This document shows positions 1 to 7,021 of a stretch of 40,351 nt of DNA, one piece after another (position 1 is the stretch's first letter; every line of letters starts with the position of its first letter). Below the pieces are notes generated by a model. That model was not told where the DNA came from and did no database searches. It saw nothing but the letters and a program-made list of their open reading frames with translations. The position numbers and the translations under genes were made by a program. Origin of the DNA: an uncultured Bacteroidales bacterium (GTDB lineage Bacteria; Bacteroidota; Bacteroidia; Bacteroidales; UBA932); NCBI GenBank assembly GCA_947177525.1, contig CAMWUW010000011.1, positions 1 through 40,351 of the forward strand, in the 5' to 3' direction.

Positions 1-22
1 TTGTGTTTCTGTTTGAATTGCG

Positions 23-52
23 GGCGGCCTTCGATGTGAATCGAAGGCCGCC
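23..52. terminator. Strong perfect hairpin, probable terminator of a gene upstream of the window
   Basis: Arms at 23-35 and 40-52 pair perfectly over 13 bp (starting GGCGGCC) around a 4-base loop, and a T-rich stretch (tatcttta) follows on the + strand. This fits an intrinsic terminator for a + strand gene ending before the window. The near-symmetric form could also act in the other direction. Confidence 0.7.
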
Positions 53-153
53 TATCTTTATATTATGCCTTGGCGTGAAGGGAGCAATGGCACGGTGGGT
101 GGGGACGCCTTTCGGAGAGTTTTTGTGGATGTAAGTTCTTGATTCTGAGTGTG

Positions 154-196
154 TTCCTGATAATCGCTGCCCCAAAAACGCAGCGATTATCAGGAA
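154..196. repeat. Dispersed hairpin, copy 1 of 3
   Basis: Arms at 154-170 and 180-196 are perfectly complementary over 17 bp. The loop is cccaaaaac. The inner sequence ATAATCGCTGCCCCAAAAAC is shared with the copy at 29593-29640, and a diverged copy lies at 9424-9470. No U-tract follows on either strand, so it is not a textbook Rho-independent terminator. It could be a REP-like palindrome or a lineage-specific transcript end. Confidence 0.65.
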
Positions 197-275
197 TCGG
201 CTGATTTGCAGTGTGTTGCATTTTGCGGTTCCTGTGTTTGCGGATGACGGCAGATTTGTGCCACTGGCGCAGGGC

Positions 276-309
276 TTTGCCAAACCAAGGAATATTTTTT
301 ATATCTTTG
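276..309 (+). promoter_or_regulatory. Bacteroidales-type promoter for the prenyltransferase gene
   Basis: A TTTG box at 276-279 and TATCTTTG at 302-309 match the Bacteroides -33 (TTTG) and -7 (TAnnTTTG) consensus. Their first bases are 26 nt apart, the expected spacing. Transcription would start near 315, about 20 nt upstream of the ATG at 335. The rest of 1-334 holds only the two hairpins listed separately; no gene is evident. Confidence 0.6.
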
Positions 310-334
310 CGCCGGATTTTAAAACGATTTCAGT

Positions 335-1228
335 ATGGGAAAACATACTTTCAAAGAATGGATGATTGCAGTGAGACCATGGTCTTTCCCGGCTTCTGCA
401 ATGCCGGTGATTGTCACTGTAGCCTATCTTTTCTGGAGTGACGGAACAAGCCTGAACTGGCTGTTCGGACTTTGGGCTCTTGTCAACATTGTAATTTTTC
501 ATGCTGCAGGAAATACATGGAGCGACTGGTTCGACTATAGGAAAAAGGTGGATGCCGACGACACATTCGGTGCCAAGACCTTGACATCGGGCATGTTCAC
601 ACCGGATGAAATAATGAAATTGTCCATTGCGCTTACGCTTGTCGCATGTGCAGGCGGAGCCGGACTGCTTGCGCTTACTGGACTTCCGCTCCTGTGGATA
701 GGTCTTGGTGGATTGGCCTGTACCCTTTTGTATCCGTTCTTGAAGTATCATGCACTTGGAGATGTCGTCATCCTGGCCGCATACGCTTTCCTGCCGACAA
801 TCGGAACATCGTATGTCACGACCGGTGCCGTAGACTGGAATGTCCTTTGGATTGCATTGCCAGTAGGATTGATTACGGACGGAATACTGCACTGCAACAA
901 TGCCAGAGACATAGCCACTGACAGACGTTGCGGCGTGACTACTATGGCCATGGGGCTCGGCATCAAAATGTCGGCCTTGTTCTATGGCTTTGAGATGTCG
1001 TTTCCATATATTTGGGTGGGCATCTGCTCAATTGCCGGAATTATGCCCGTATACACTATATTGGTGTTTCTGACGCTGCCTGTGGCCATAGCCTGTATCA
1101 GGACAATGAGGAAATCTGTGGACGGCGGAGCCTCCGTAATTGCCGACCTTGATGTCAGGACGGCAAATGTCCAGCTTATGTTTTCTTTGCTTCTGGCTGC
1201 CTCATTTATCATTGCAGGCTTGCTGTAA
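335..1228 (+). CDS. menA: UbiA-family prenyltransferase, MenA-like (menaquinone synthesis)
   Basis: This 297-residue integral membrane protein of the UbiA superfamily probably attaches a polyprenyl chain to 1,4-dihydroxy-2-naphthoate, the membrane step of menaquinone synthesis. Both Asp-rich motifs that bind Mg-diphosphate are visible: N60-x3-D64-x2-D67 (NTWSDWFD) and D192-x3-D196 (DIATDRRCG). They lie in cytoplasmic loops between hydrophobic helices. The N-terminal WMIAVRPWSFPASAMPV is typical of MenA, and the length is normal. It follows a well-spaced promoter at 276-309, and the next gene starts only 12 nt after its stop, so the two are probably cotranscribed. Another UbiA specificity cannot be excluded because no other menaquinone genes are in view. 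Confidence 0.8.
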   Translation: MGKHTFKEWMIAVRPWSFPASAMPVIVTVAYLFWSDGTSLNWLFGLWALVNIVIFHAAGNTWSDWFDYRKKVDADDTFGAKTLTSGMFTPDEIMKLSIALTLVACAGGAGLLALTGLPLLWIGLGGLACTLLYPFLKYHALGDVVILAAYAFLPTIGTSYVTTGAVDWNVLWIALPVGLITDGILHCNNARDIATDRRCGVTTMAMGLGIKMSALFYGFEMSFPYIWVGICSIAGIMPVYTILVFLTLPVAIACIRTMRKSVDGGASVIADLDVRTANVQLMFSLLLAASFIIAGLL

Positions 1229-1240
1229 CGGCTTCTTATT

Positions 1241-1879
1241 ATGGTAGGGACAAATAAATCCTTATATGCAGGTCCTGTGGCCGGGATTGCACTGGCTGCT
1301 GTTTTGTGGACAGTGATGTTCTCGCCGTGGACCTCGCCATATTTGAATTTTTGGGTGATGATGACATGCTCGGCTGTTGTCTTGTCGCTGTTTTCGTTTG
1401 CGGGACGTCCCGAACTGTTCAGGATGCTAAGGCTCAGGCTTGATGATATTGTTCTCGGCATTGTGCTTGCCGCCCTCCTGTGGGGAATCTTCTGGGTAGG
1501 GGACAGGCTTTCTTCCATGATGTTTGGCTTTGCCCGCGGCCAGGTGGATATGATCTATGGCATGAAGGAAGGGGAGAATCCTTATGTCCTGTCTTTGCTG
1601 ATGCTTTTTATAATAGGCCCGGCAGAGGAACTTTTCTGGAGAGGCTATATTCAGGAGAGCCTTTCGCGCAAATGGAACAGGAATGCCGGATTCGTTGTAA
1701 CTGCCATTGTCTATGCTCTCGTTCATATATCCAAGTTCAATTTCATGCTTCTTATGGCGGCCCTTGTGGCAGGTGTTGTCTGGGGACTCGGGTATCGCCT
1801 GTTCCCGGAACGGATAGGTGCACTGATTGTCTCTCATGCAGTCTGGGACTGTGCCGTGTTTATATGGTTCCCTATATAG
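1241..1879 (+). CDS. CPBP-family intramembrane metalloprotease
   Basis: This 212-residue multi-pass membrane protein carries the CPBP (CaaX protease/Rce1-like, Abi) signature. The EExxxR motif is E129-E130...R134 (GPAEELFWRGYIQ), followed by H162 (ALVHISKFNF) and a third motif at H199-D203 (SHAVWD). In the family these residues form the metal and catalytic site buried in the membrane. Family members process prenylated proteins, act in bacteriocin self-immunity or have unknown roles. Nothing nearby indicates a bacteriocin. It lies 12 nt after the MenA-like gene and probably shares its promoter. The family call is firm, the substrate unknown. Confidence 0.8.
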   Translation: MVGTNKSLYAGPVAGIALAAVLWTVMFSPWTSPYLNFWVMMTCSAVVLSLFSFAGRPELFRMLRLRLDDIVLGIVLAALLWGIFWVGDRLSSMMFGFARGQVDMIYGMKEGENPYVLSLLMLFIIGPAEELFWRGYIQESLSRKWNRNAGFVVTAIVYALVHISKFNFMLLMAALVAGVVWGLGYRLFPERIGALIVSHAVWDCAVFIWFPI

Positions 1880-2022
1880 GACCTGCTTTTGAACATAATA
1901 TCAGCTTTATGGCATAACAGTCATATAACACGGACGGAAAGAGCCTTAAATTTATAAAACGGCTTCTGATTCTGTAGTTTTATGTCTGTTTTTGCGTCTA
2001 ATGTGCAAAACTGACAGACAGG

Positions 2023-2505
2023 ATGAATTCATTGGAAACAGATTTTGCCCGTATGGTAAAAGAGTGCAGAAGCACAATCTATACGGTGTGCTACATGTTC
2101 TCTCAAAATGAGGATGAGGTCGCGGACCTTTTTCAGGACATTCTTGTAAACTTGTGGAGGGGCTTTGCGAAATTCCGCGGAGAAAGCGGCGTTTCCACAT
2201 GGGTATGGAGAGTGAGCTTGAATACCTGCATCTCATCTCAAAGGAAAAAGAGGAAAATAAACCTTGTTCCCCTTGATATGGACATCAATCTGTTTGCGGA
2301 TGATGACGGAGATACAAAGCAGATACGTATGCTTAGGGAACGTATAAGCCTGCTTGGTCCCTTTGACCGGGCCATTGTACTTTTATGGCTTGAGAATCTG
2401 AGCTATGATGAGATCGGCGCCATTGTCGGCATTTCTGCCAAGAACGTGTCTGTCAGACTTTTCCGAATAAAGGAACAGCTTAAGAAGATGTCAAATGAAA
2501 AATAG
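2023..2505 (+). CDS. ECF-type RNA polymerase sigma factor
   Basis: This 160-residue protein has sigma-70 region 2 (about 8-75: TVCYMFSQNEDEVADLFQDI, then WVWRVSLNTCIS) and region 4 (about 105-155: LGPFDRAIVLLWLENLSYDEIGAIVG, then VSVRLFRIKEQL). It has no other domain, as expected for a Group 4 (ECF) sigma factor that redirects RNA polymerase to a small regulon. Its last codons overlap the start of the next gene by 11 nt, so the two are translationally coupled. That neighbour is a membrane protein and a plausible anti-sigma partner. No glycan genes follow it directly, unlike the ECF factor at 32685-33248. The 143 nt upstream hold no clear TAnnTTTG box. Confidence 0.85.
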   Translation: MNSLETDFARMVKECRSTIYTVCYMFSQNEDEVADLFQDILVNLWRGFAKFRGESGVSTWVWRVSLNTCISSQRKKRKINLVPLDMDINLFADDDGDTKQIRMLRERISLLGPFDRAIVLLWLENLSYDEIGAIVGISAKNVSVRLFRIKEQLKKMSNEK

Positions 2506-3106
2506 CGGAAGTATGGACACAATCAACGAATCACGGGAACTGGACCAGATGAGGAAGCAGATTTCGATTCTCAGGGAAAAGCTGGAAACACAGAAAATCG
2601 TCAACGAAAGGCATGTGCGCACAGCAATACGTTCTGGTGTATCATGGCTTAACAGGCAGGGTAAGTTTATGATGGCGATGGGAATCATGGCGTTGCCTTT
2701 ATGCACCCTGTCTTTCTATAAAATGGGCATATCATTATGGTTCTGCTGTGCCACTGCTGTCATGTTGGGATTCTGCGTGGCCAAAACATGGATGCATCAT
2801 AGGGCCTTGTGGGCAACCGGGTTGCCGTCCGATGACCTGGTAACTGTCGGAGAGAGGGTGATGAAGCTGCGCAGGGACTATATAGATTGGCTGAAGGTCG
2901 GCATTCCGATGCTTCTTATATGGTTCGGATGGTTTGCGCTTGAATGCTATGCAAAAATGGACAATGATGTTTTTCGCGGTTTTTTTACAGGCGGGTGTGC
3001 CGGATTGTTGATCGGTTTGGCTCTCGGGCTTAAAATTCACAGAAAAACCGTCAGGCGTGCGGAAACTGTCCTGGACCAGATTGAGGAACTCCGTAACTGT
3101 CAGTGA
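2495..3106 (+). CDS. Four-helix membrane protein with N-terminal coiled coil, coupled to sigma factor
   Basis: This 203-residue protein is not assigned to a named family. Residues about 8-40 are charged and heptad-like (RELDQMRKQISILREKLETQ), suggesting a cytoplasmic coiled coil. Four hydrophobic helices follow in two pairs (about 57-75, 78-95, then about 145-165 and 170-190). The ATG at 2495 overlaps the sigma factor stop; a second ATG at 2513 is possible and would remove six residues. Position and topology suggest an anti-sigma or membrane sensor controlling the upstream ECF factor, with the coiled coil docking it. This is inference from context, since no zinc-binding anti-sigma motif or FecR domain is visible. 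Confidence 0.7.
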   Translation: MKNSGSMDTINESRELDQMRKQISILREKLETQKIVNERHVRTAIRSGVSWLNRQGKFMMAMGIMALPLCTLSFYKMGISLWFCCATAVMLGFCVAKTWMHHRALWATGLPSDDLVTVGERVMKLRRDYIDWLKVGIPMLLIWFGWFALECYAKMDNDVFRGFFTGGCAGLLIGLALGLKIHRKTVRRAETVLDQIEELRNCQ

Positions 3107-3137
3107 ATTCCTTCAATCTGATCCGTCAGGTCAGCCG

Positions 3138-4793
3138 TTATTTTTTGCCGATGAGGATGTGTGTGGCGTAGTTGTAGCCCATTGCATCATATATGGCGCA
3201 GAAGCGAGGTGCATCTGCAGCGAATCTCTCCCAGTCTTTGTTGTCCTTGTTGCACCACTGCACTTCGCTCAGGGCTGCAAGACGCGGCAGCAGCATATAG
3301 TGTAGATGTTCCGGAGTGGCGATGTATTCTGTCCAAAGGTTTGCCTGGACTCCGAGGATGTGCCCTTTTTCCTCTTCTGTCATGTCTTCTGTGAAAGGCT
3401 CGTATGAGTAGCACTTTTCTATAGGGAGAAAGCCTCCGATGGCCAATGGTTCATTTTCTTTGTCCTCAGACTGATAATAGTCCAGATAGAAGTATGAGTT
3501 CGGAGTCATTATTGCATCGTGCCCCATGCGTACAGCCTGTATTCCTCCCTCTGTGCCGCGCCACGACATGACAGTTGCATCCGGTGCCACTTCTCCTTCG
3601 AGGATTTCGTCCCATCCTATGGTCCGCTTTCCTTTTGATGCCAGGAATTTTTCCATGCGCTCCATTACATAGCTCTGGAGGTAGTGCTCGGCAGAATGCC
3701 TCCCGTCATCATTCAGCCCGAGTTCCGTGATCTTTGCCTGGCATACCGGACATGCCTCCCAGCGCACCTTAGGGCATTCGTCTCCGCCTATGTGGATGTA
3801 TTCGGACGGGAATAGTCCGCATATTTCACTCAGCACGTCCTCAAGGAACTGCATTGTGCTTTCTTTGCCGGCGCAAAGCACATCCTTGGATATTCCCCAT
3901 CTTCCCCATACTTCGTACGGCCCTCCTGTGCATCCAAGTTCAGGATAGGCTGCGAGAGCTGCGAGCATGTGTCCCGGCAGGTCAATTTCTGGTATTACTG
4001 TGATTCCCTTTGAGTCTGCATATCGGATGATTTCCTTTATCTGCTCCTGTGAGAACCAGCATCCCTCTCCGTATGGCGTATGGTCGTATTCTTTGCTGAC
4101 GGACTTGTGTCCTACCAGGGTCTTGTTTCTGACGGCCCCGATTTCTGTGAGGCGCGGATATTTTTTGATTTCAATCCTCCAGCCCTGGTCGTCTGTGAGA
4201 TGCCAATGGAAGGTGTTGAGTTTGTGCATCTCCATTATGTCAAGGTATTTTTTTACCTCGTCAATGCCGAAGAAGTGGCGCGATACATCAAGATGCAAGC
4301 CTCTGTATGCAAACCTCGGGGCATCTTTGATTACGGCGCACTGCATTTCCCAATTGTCACCGGGAGCAGATGTGTTTCCGTAGATTGCGGCAGGCAGCAT
4401 CTGTTTCATTGTCTGTATGGCGTAATTGAATCCGCGGAACGACGATGCTGTGACTTCTGCTTTGCGGCGGTTTATGCGGAGCTCGTATGCCTCTTCAGCG
4501 ATGCCGGGCTCTTTCCTGAAAATGATTCCTGTGCTCGCCGGACCTTCGGATACTGAGTGCGGCTTCCCGGAGGCCAAAGTCAGGGCTTCCGCGAATGAGC
4601 GGATTGCATCAATGGTGTTCGTGTCGCTTATGCCTTCATAATGCAGATCGGCTTGCTTTGCATTGAATGTGCCGTGCGAAATTATGACTTCATTCGGATA
4701 TGGCACTACGGTTACTTTTTCCTGTGTGTTTTCTTTGCAAGATGCCAATAATGCCATTGCGGCGATTAATAGCAGTTTGTGTGTGGTCTTCAT
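3138..4793 (-). CDS. GH20 beta-N-acetylhexosaminidase lipoprotein
   Basis: This 551-residue enzyme is predicted to release terminal beta-GlcNAc (or GalNAc) by the GH20 substrate-assisted mechanism. A lipoprotein signal ends at C19 (LLASC). A GH20b-type N-terminal domain (about 25-155) precedes the TIM barrel (about 160-510). The catalytic pair is D338-E339 in HIGGDE, and HWHLTDDQGWR (196-206) is intact. The protein ends soon after the barrel. It closely resembles the first 550 residues of the GH20 at 7022-9346 (shared VVPYPNEV, NYAIQT and GCTGG blocks), so the two look like duplicates, this one without C-terminal modules. It is transcribed divergently from the GH20 pair and convergently with the membrane protein gene at 2495-3106. 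Confidence 0.92.
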   Translation of the reverse strand: MKTTHKLLLIAAMALLASCKENTQEKVTVVPYPNEVIISHGTFNAKQADLHYEGISDTNTIDAIRSFAEALTLASGKPHSVSEGPASTGIIFRKEPGIAEEAYELRINRRKAEVTASSFRGFNYAIQTMKQMLPAAIYGNTSAPGDNWEMQCAVIKDAPRFAYRGLHLDVSRHFFGIDEVKKYLDIMEMHKLNTFHWHLTDDQGWRIEIKKYPRLTEIGAVRNKTLVGHKSVSKEYDHTPYGEGCWFSQEQIKEIIRYADSKGITVIPEIDLPGHMLAALAAYPELGCTGGPYEVWGRWGISKDVLCAGKESTMQFLEDVLSEICGLFPSEYIHIGGDECPKVRWEACPVCQAKITELGLNDDGRHSAEHYLQSYVMERMEKFLASKGKRTIGWDEILEGEVAPDATVMSWRGTEGGIQAVRMGHDAIMTPNSYFYLDYYQSEDKENEPLAIGGFLPIEKCYSYEPFTEDMTEEEKGHILGVQANLWTEYIATPEHLHYMLLPRLAALSEVQWCNKDNKDWERFAADAPRFCAIYDAMGYNYATHILIGKK

Positions 4794-4917
4794 GACAGTT
4801 TTCGTATTTTCCCGCTAAAATAGCAAATTCCGGAAAGACTTTTTGTCTTAGATTAAAAAGATTGACATTTCTTGCCGGGAAATGCTGCCGTGCCAAGGTT
4901 TTTACGTTTATTTCTTA

Positions 4918-4925
4918 TATATTTG
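4918..4925 (+). promoter_or_regulatory. Candidate -7 box for the tandem GH20 genes
   Basis: TATATTTG matches the Bacteroidales TAnnTTTG consensus exactly and lies about 90 nt upstream of the GH20 start at 5017. No good TTTG is seen at the expected -33 position (only a T-run at 4899-4902), so it may need an activator. The 223-nt divergent region 4794-5016 would also hold the promoter for the minus-strand GH20; no clear box was found there. Confidence 0.3.
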
Positions 4926-5016
4926 TCATGTGCGCGTATATATGTGCACAAGGCAGGCATTCATGGACCGGGTGTTTTGCTTTTGACCGTTGCCTTTGTG
5001 AGAAATATTAATTTAT

Positions 5017-6969
5017 ATGCATAAATCTTTTGCTGGCTGCATATCCGCAGCCGTATTTACAATCCTTTGTTCAACAGGACTGTCGGCCCAGAGTCCTGAC
5101 AATGTCATTCCGGCGCCGTCTGAGGTTGTCATGTCATCCGGAACTTACCGCTTCGAAGGTGAGCCTTCAGTAAAAACAGTATTGGTGAAAAAAGGCTTTG
5201 ACAGCCCTGAGGCCTATTCGATGAAAATAACCCCTAAGGGAATCACTGTCAAGGCACTCTCTGAGGCCGGATTCTTTTATGCCATGAGGACCTTGGACAT
5301 GATGACACGAAACGGAAAGGTCAATGAGATAAGCTGCTGCGAGATAAGCGACAGCCCTCGCTTTGGCTATAGGGGACTGCATGTGGATGTGTCCAGGCAT
5401 TTCCGCAGCGTTGATTTTCTGAAAAAGCAGCTGGATGCGATGGCTGCGTTCAAGATGAACAGGATGCATCTGCATCTTACTGATGCTGCCGGATGGAGGC
5501 TGCAGATTGAGGCTTATCCGCGGTTGACGGAGTTTGCCGCATGGAGACCCCAGCAGTTATGGAAAGACTGGTGGGAATCTGACAGGCATTATGCGGAAGA
5601 GGGCTCTGCATGTGCATACGGCGGATACTATACGAAAGAAGACATGCGTGACCTTATAGAATATGCGCATGAAAGGCATATTGAGATCATTCCGGAAATA
5701 GAGATGCCGGGACACAGCGAGGAAGCCATTGCCGCATATCCTGAGCTGGGATGCAGCGGACAGCCGTACAGGCACGGTGATTTCTGCCCCGGCAATGAGA
5801 AGACTTTTGAGTTTCTTGAGACCGTGCTGGATGAGGTAATGGAGATTTTCCCGTCCGAATACATACATATCGGAGGAGATGAGGCCGGAAAGGGCTCTTG
5901 GAAGACCTGCCCGAAATGTCAGGAGAGGATGCGTGCCGAGGGACTGGCTGATGTGGATGAACTGCAGAGCTATCTCATACGCAGGATTGACAGCTATGTC
6001 AGCTCAAAGGGACGCAAGATAATCGGCTGGGACGAGATTCTTGACGGCGGTCTGGCGGAAGGAGCTACCGTGATGTCGTGGCGCGGGACCAAGGGTGGAA
6101 TCGAGTCCATGAAAATGGGCCATGACGTGATAATGTGCCCGGGCAATTTCTGCTATCTGGACCATGCGCAGGATGCTCCGTTCAGGGAGCCTGAGTCAAT
6201 AGGAGGCTATCTTCCGCTTGATATGGTGTATGGCTATGAGCCTCAGGACGATTCTATGCCTTGTGAAAGCCTTCATCATCTTAAGGGAGTGCAGGCTAAC
6301 CTGTGGTCTGAATATATCCCGACGGATTCCCATGCGGAATACATGTACTGGCCGCGTGCGATAGCTCTTGCCGAGACCGGGTGGAGCAGCAGGGAGAACA
6401 GGGATTATGAGAGTTTCCGTGCGAGGGTCAGTCCGGTTCTTGAGCAGATGCGTGAGGCCGGGTATTCTACATTCTGTCTCGAAAATGAATACGGTGAGAG
6501 GAAACTGGCGCAGACCGGGATCCGGCACAAGGCTGTAGGGGCTGCTGTGACATACGCCCAGCCAATCAACCGGTCTTATCCGGGTGCCGGAGAAACGTCT
6601 CTCACAGACGGTATTGCCGGAGGATGGTCAAACAGCGACGGAAGATGGCAGGGTTTCCTTTCTGATTTTGACGTGACTGTCGATCTGGGCGAGGTGATGC
6701 CGGTACACTATGTGGGGGCTACGTTCATGCAGCTTGCCGGTCCTTATATATTCATGCCTGAGAAAGCGGAGATTTTTGTCTCAGAGGACGGAAAGGAATT
6801 CCGCAGCATCGCGCAGGTGTGGAACGACGTGTCCGTGAAATGTCCTGACCTTCTGTTCCGCAGCTTCGACACTGTCTGTGACGAGCATGCACGTTACATT
6901 CGCTATACTGCCAAACAGAGCGGTGTTGCCGGAGGCTGGCTCTTTGTTGATGAAATTGTAGTCAACTGA
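5017..6969 (+). CDS. GH20 beta-hexosaminidase with C-terminal discoidin-like domain
   Basis: This 650-residue enzyme has a cleavable signal peptide (about 1-24, ending GLSAQ) and no lipobox, so it is probably periplasmic. A short GH20b-like domain (about 28-112) leads into the barrel (about 115-480) with catalytic D288-E289 in HIGGDE. The conserved block reads LHLTDAAGWR instead of the LTDDQGWR of the two neighbouring GH20s, so it belongs to a different GH20 subgroup. Residues about 510-650 look like an F5/8 type C (discoidin) carbohydrate-binding module, with the terminal WLFVDEIVVN typical of that fold. It probably forms an operon with the GH20 52 nt downstream. Substrate linkage cannot be read from the sequence. 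Confidence 0.9.
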   Translation: MHKSFAGCISAAVFTILCSTGLSAQSPDNVIPAPSEVVMSSGTYRFEGEPSVKTVLVKKGFDSPEAYSMKITPKGITVKALSEAGFFYAMRTLDMMTRNGKVNEISCCEISDSPRFGYRGLHVDVSRHFRSVDFLKKQLDAMAAFKMNRMHLHLTDAAGWRLQIEAYPRLTEFAAWRPQQLWKDWWESDRHYAEEGSACAYGGYYTKEDMRDLIEYAHERHIEIIPEIEMPGHSEEAIAAYPELGCSGQPYRHGDFCPGNEKTFEFLETVLDEVMEIFPSEYIHIGGDEAGKGSWKTCPKCQERMRAEGLADVDELQSYLIRRIDSYVSSKGRKIIGWDEILDGGLAEGATVMSWRGTKGGIESMKMGHDVIMCPGNFCYLDHAQDAPFREPESIGGYLPLDMVYGYEPQDDSMPCESLHHLKGVQANLWSEYIPTDSHAEYMYWPRAIALAETGWSSRENRDYESFRARVSPVLEQMREAGYSTFCLENEYGERKLAQTGIRHKAVGAAVTYAQPINRSYPGAGETSLTDGIAGGWSNSDGRWQGFLSDFDVTVDLGEVMPVHYVGATFMQLAGPYIFMPEKAEIFVSEDGKEFRSIAQVWNDVSVKCPDLLFRSFDTVCDEHARYIRYTAKQSGVAGGWLFVDEIVVN

Positions 6970-7021
6970 TGCCTGTCAAAATAAGGATTATAATTATTAA
7001 CACATAAACAATCTGCAATTT

